Assembly (NCBI RefSeq): GCF_030409945.1
Contig: NZ_JAUFQV010000026.1
Coordinates: 576,875-640,874 of the forward strand
Direction of reading: 5' to 3'
From: Vibrio tapetis subsp. quintayensis
GTDB taxonomy: Bacteria; Pseudomonadota; Gammaproteobacteria; Enterobacterales; Vibrionaceae
DNA length: 64,000 bases
Part shown: one piece after another, positions 63,961 to 64,000 of the stretch
Position numbering within the stretch: position 1 is the first letter of the stretch
How the letters are laid out: the number at the start of each line of letters is the position of its first letter
The notes under the pieces: model-generated
Seen by the model: the letters and a program-made list of their open reading frames with translations, nothing else
Told to the model about the DNA's origin: nothing
Database searches by the model: none
Made by a program: the position numbers and the translations under genes

Positions 63961-64000
63961 TGACCCCCACTGTCAATTGAAACGTAGAAGTTTATGCTCC
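63961..64000. other. Start of next integron cassette, cut by window end
   Basis: Forty bases beyond the second attC site. Too short to contain a recognisable gene; presumably the leader of the next cassette. Confidence 0.4.

Overview
The window is chromosomal DNA of a marine gammaproteobacterium, most probably a Vibrio. The basis is close protein resemblance to enterobacterial and Vibrio families (YdhF, MalS, UhpABC, YpeA, YceH, PtsG), moderate GC, and two VCR-like integron attC sites around an AT-rich cassette gene at the right edge. There are no rRNA or tRNA genes and no insertion sequence that I can see. Gene names rest on recognised motifs and remembered family sequences; no search was run.

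Layout. 1-2.9 kb: two GNAT acetyltransferases (the first cut by the window edge), a GFA-family protein and an NSS sodium symporter. 3.3-8.0 kb: a tightly overlapping minus-strand operon for a Nik/Opp-type ABC importer, with Zur-like and Fur-like palindromes just upstream. 8.2-14 kb: a small unknown protein, an MsbA-like ABC exporter, an M3 metallopeptidase and an HD-GYP phosphodiesterase. 14-18.2 kb: periplasmic alpha-amylase MalS, a DUF2057 protein with a polyalanine microsatellite, and a porin. 18.7-20.4 kb: YdhF and an OmpV/MipA-like outer-membrane protein. 20.8-27.4 kb: a seven-gene plus-strand operon (periplasmic protein, MacB/LolCDE-type ABC pair, LolA-like protein, outer-membrane barrel, LytS-type kinase, LytTR regulator). 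I read it as a self-regulated trans-envelope transport system and consider it one of the two best candidates for something undescribed. 27.6-31.9 kb: an RND efflux pair.

32-46.7 kb is mainly sugar and sugar-phosphate uptake. An orphan sugar-binding protein sits with an OmpR/EnvZ-type two-component pair, divergent from ptsG, with paired inverted repeats between them. Next come uhpABC and an AfuABC-type ABC importer, a family often mislabelled as ferric-iron transport but known to carry hexose phosphates. 47-55.5 kb: NupC with a possible 42-aa upstream ORF, then small accessory enzymes (kinase-like NTPase, GFA, GNATs, methyltransferase, NTF2-like, lipocalin, APH, EamA, hexapeptide acetyltransferase) with two short tandem-repeat arrays. 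55.6-59 kb: a stand-alone MalE and a cytoplasmic GH13 amylase, then YpeA. 59.5-61.8 kb: small conserved genes (YgjV-like, a coiled-coil protein, YceH, YhbQ).

61.8-64 kb: a long non-coding stretch leads into an integron cassette array. The one complete cassette encodes a winged-helix-like N-terminus fused to an FRG domain and is flanked by two attC sites. Because Vibrio cassette arrays are known reservoirs of phage defence genes, this is the second strong candidate for a novel system.
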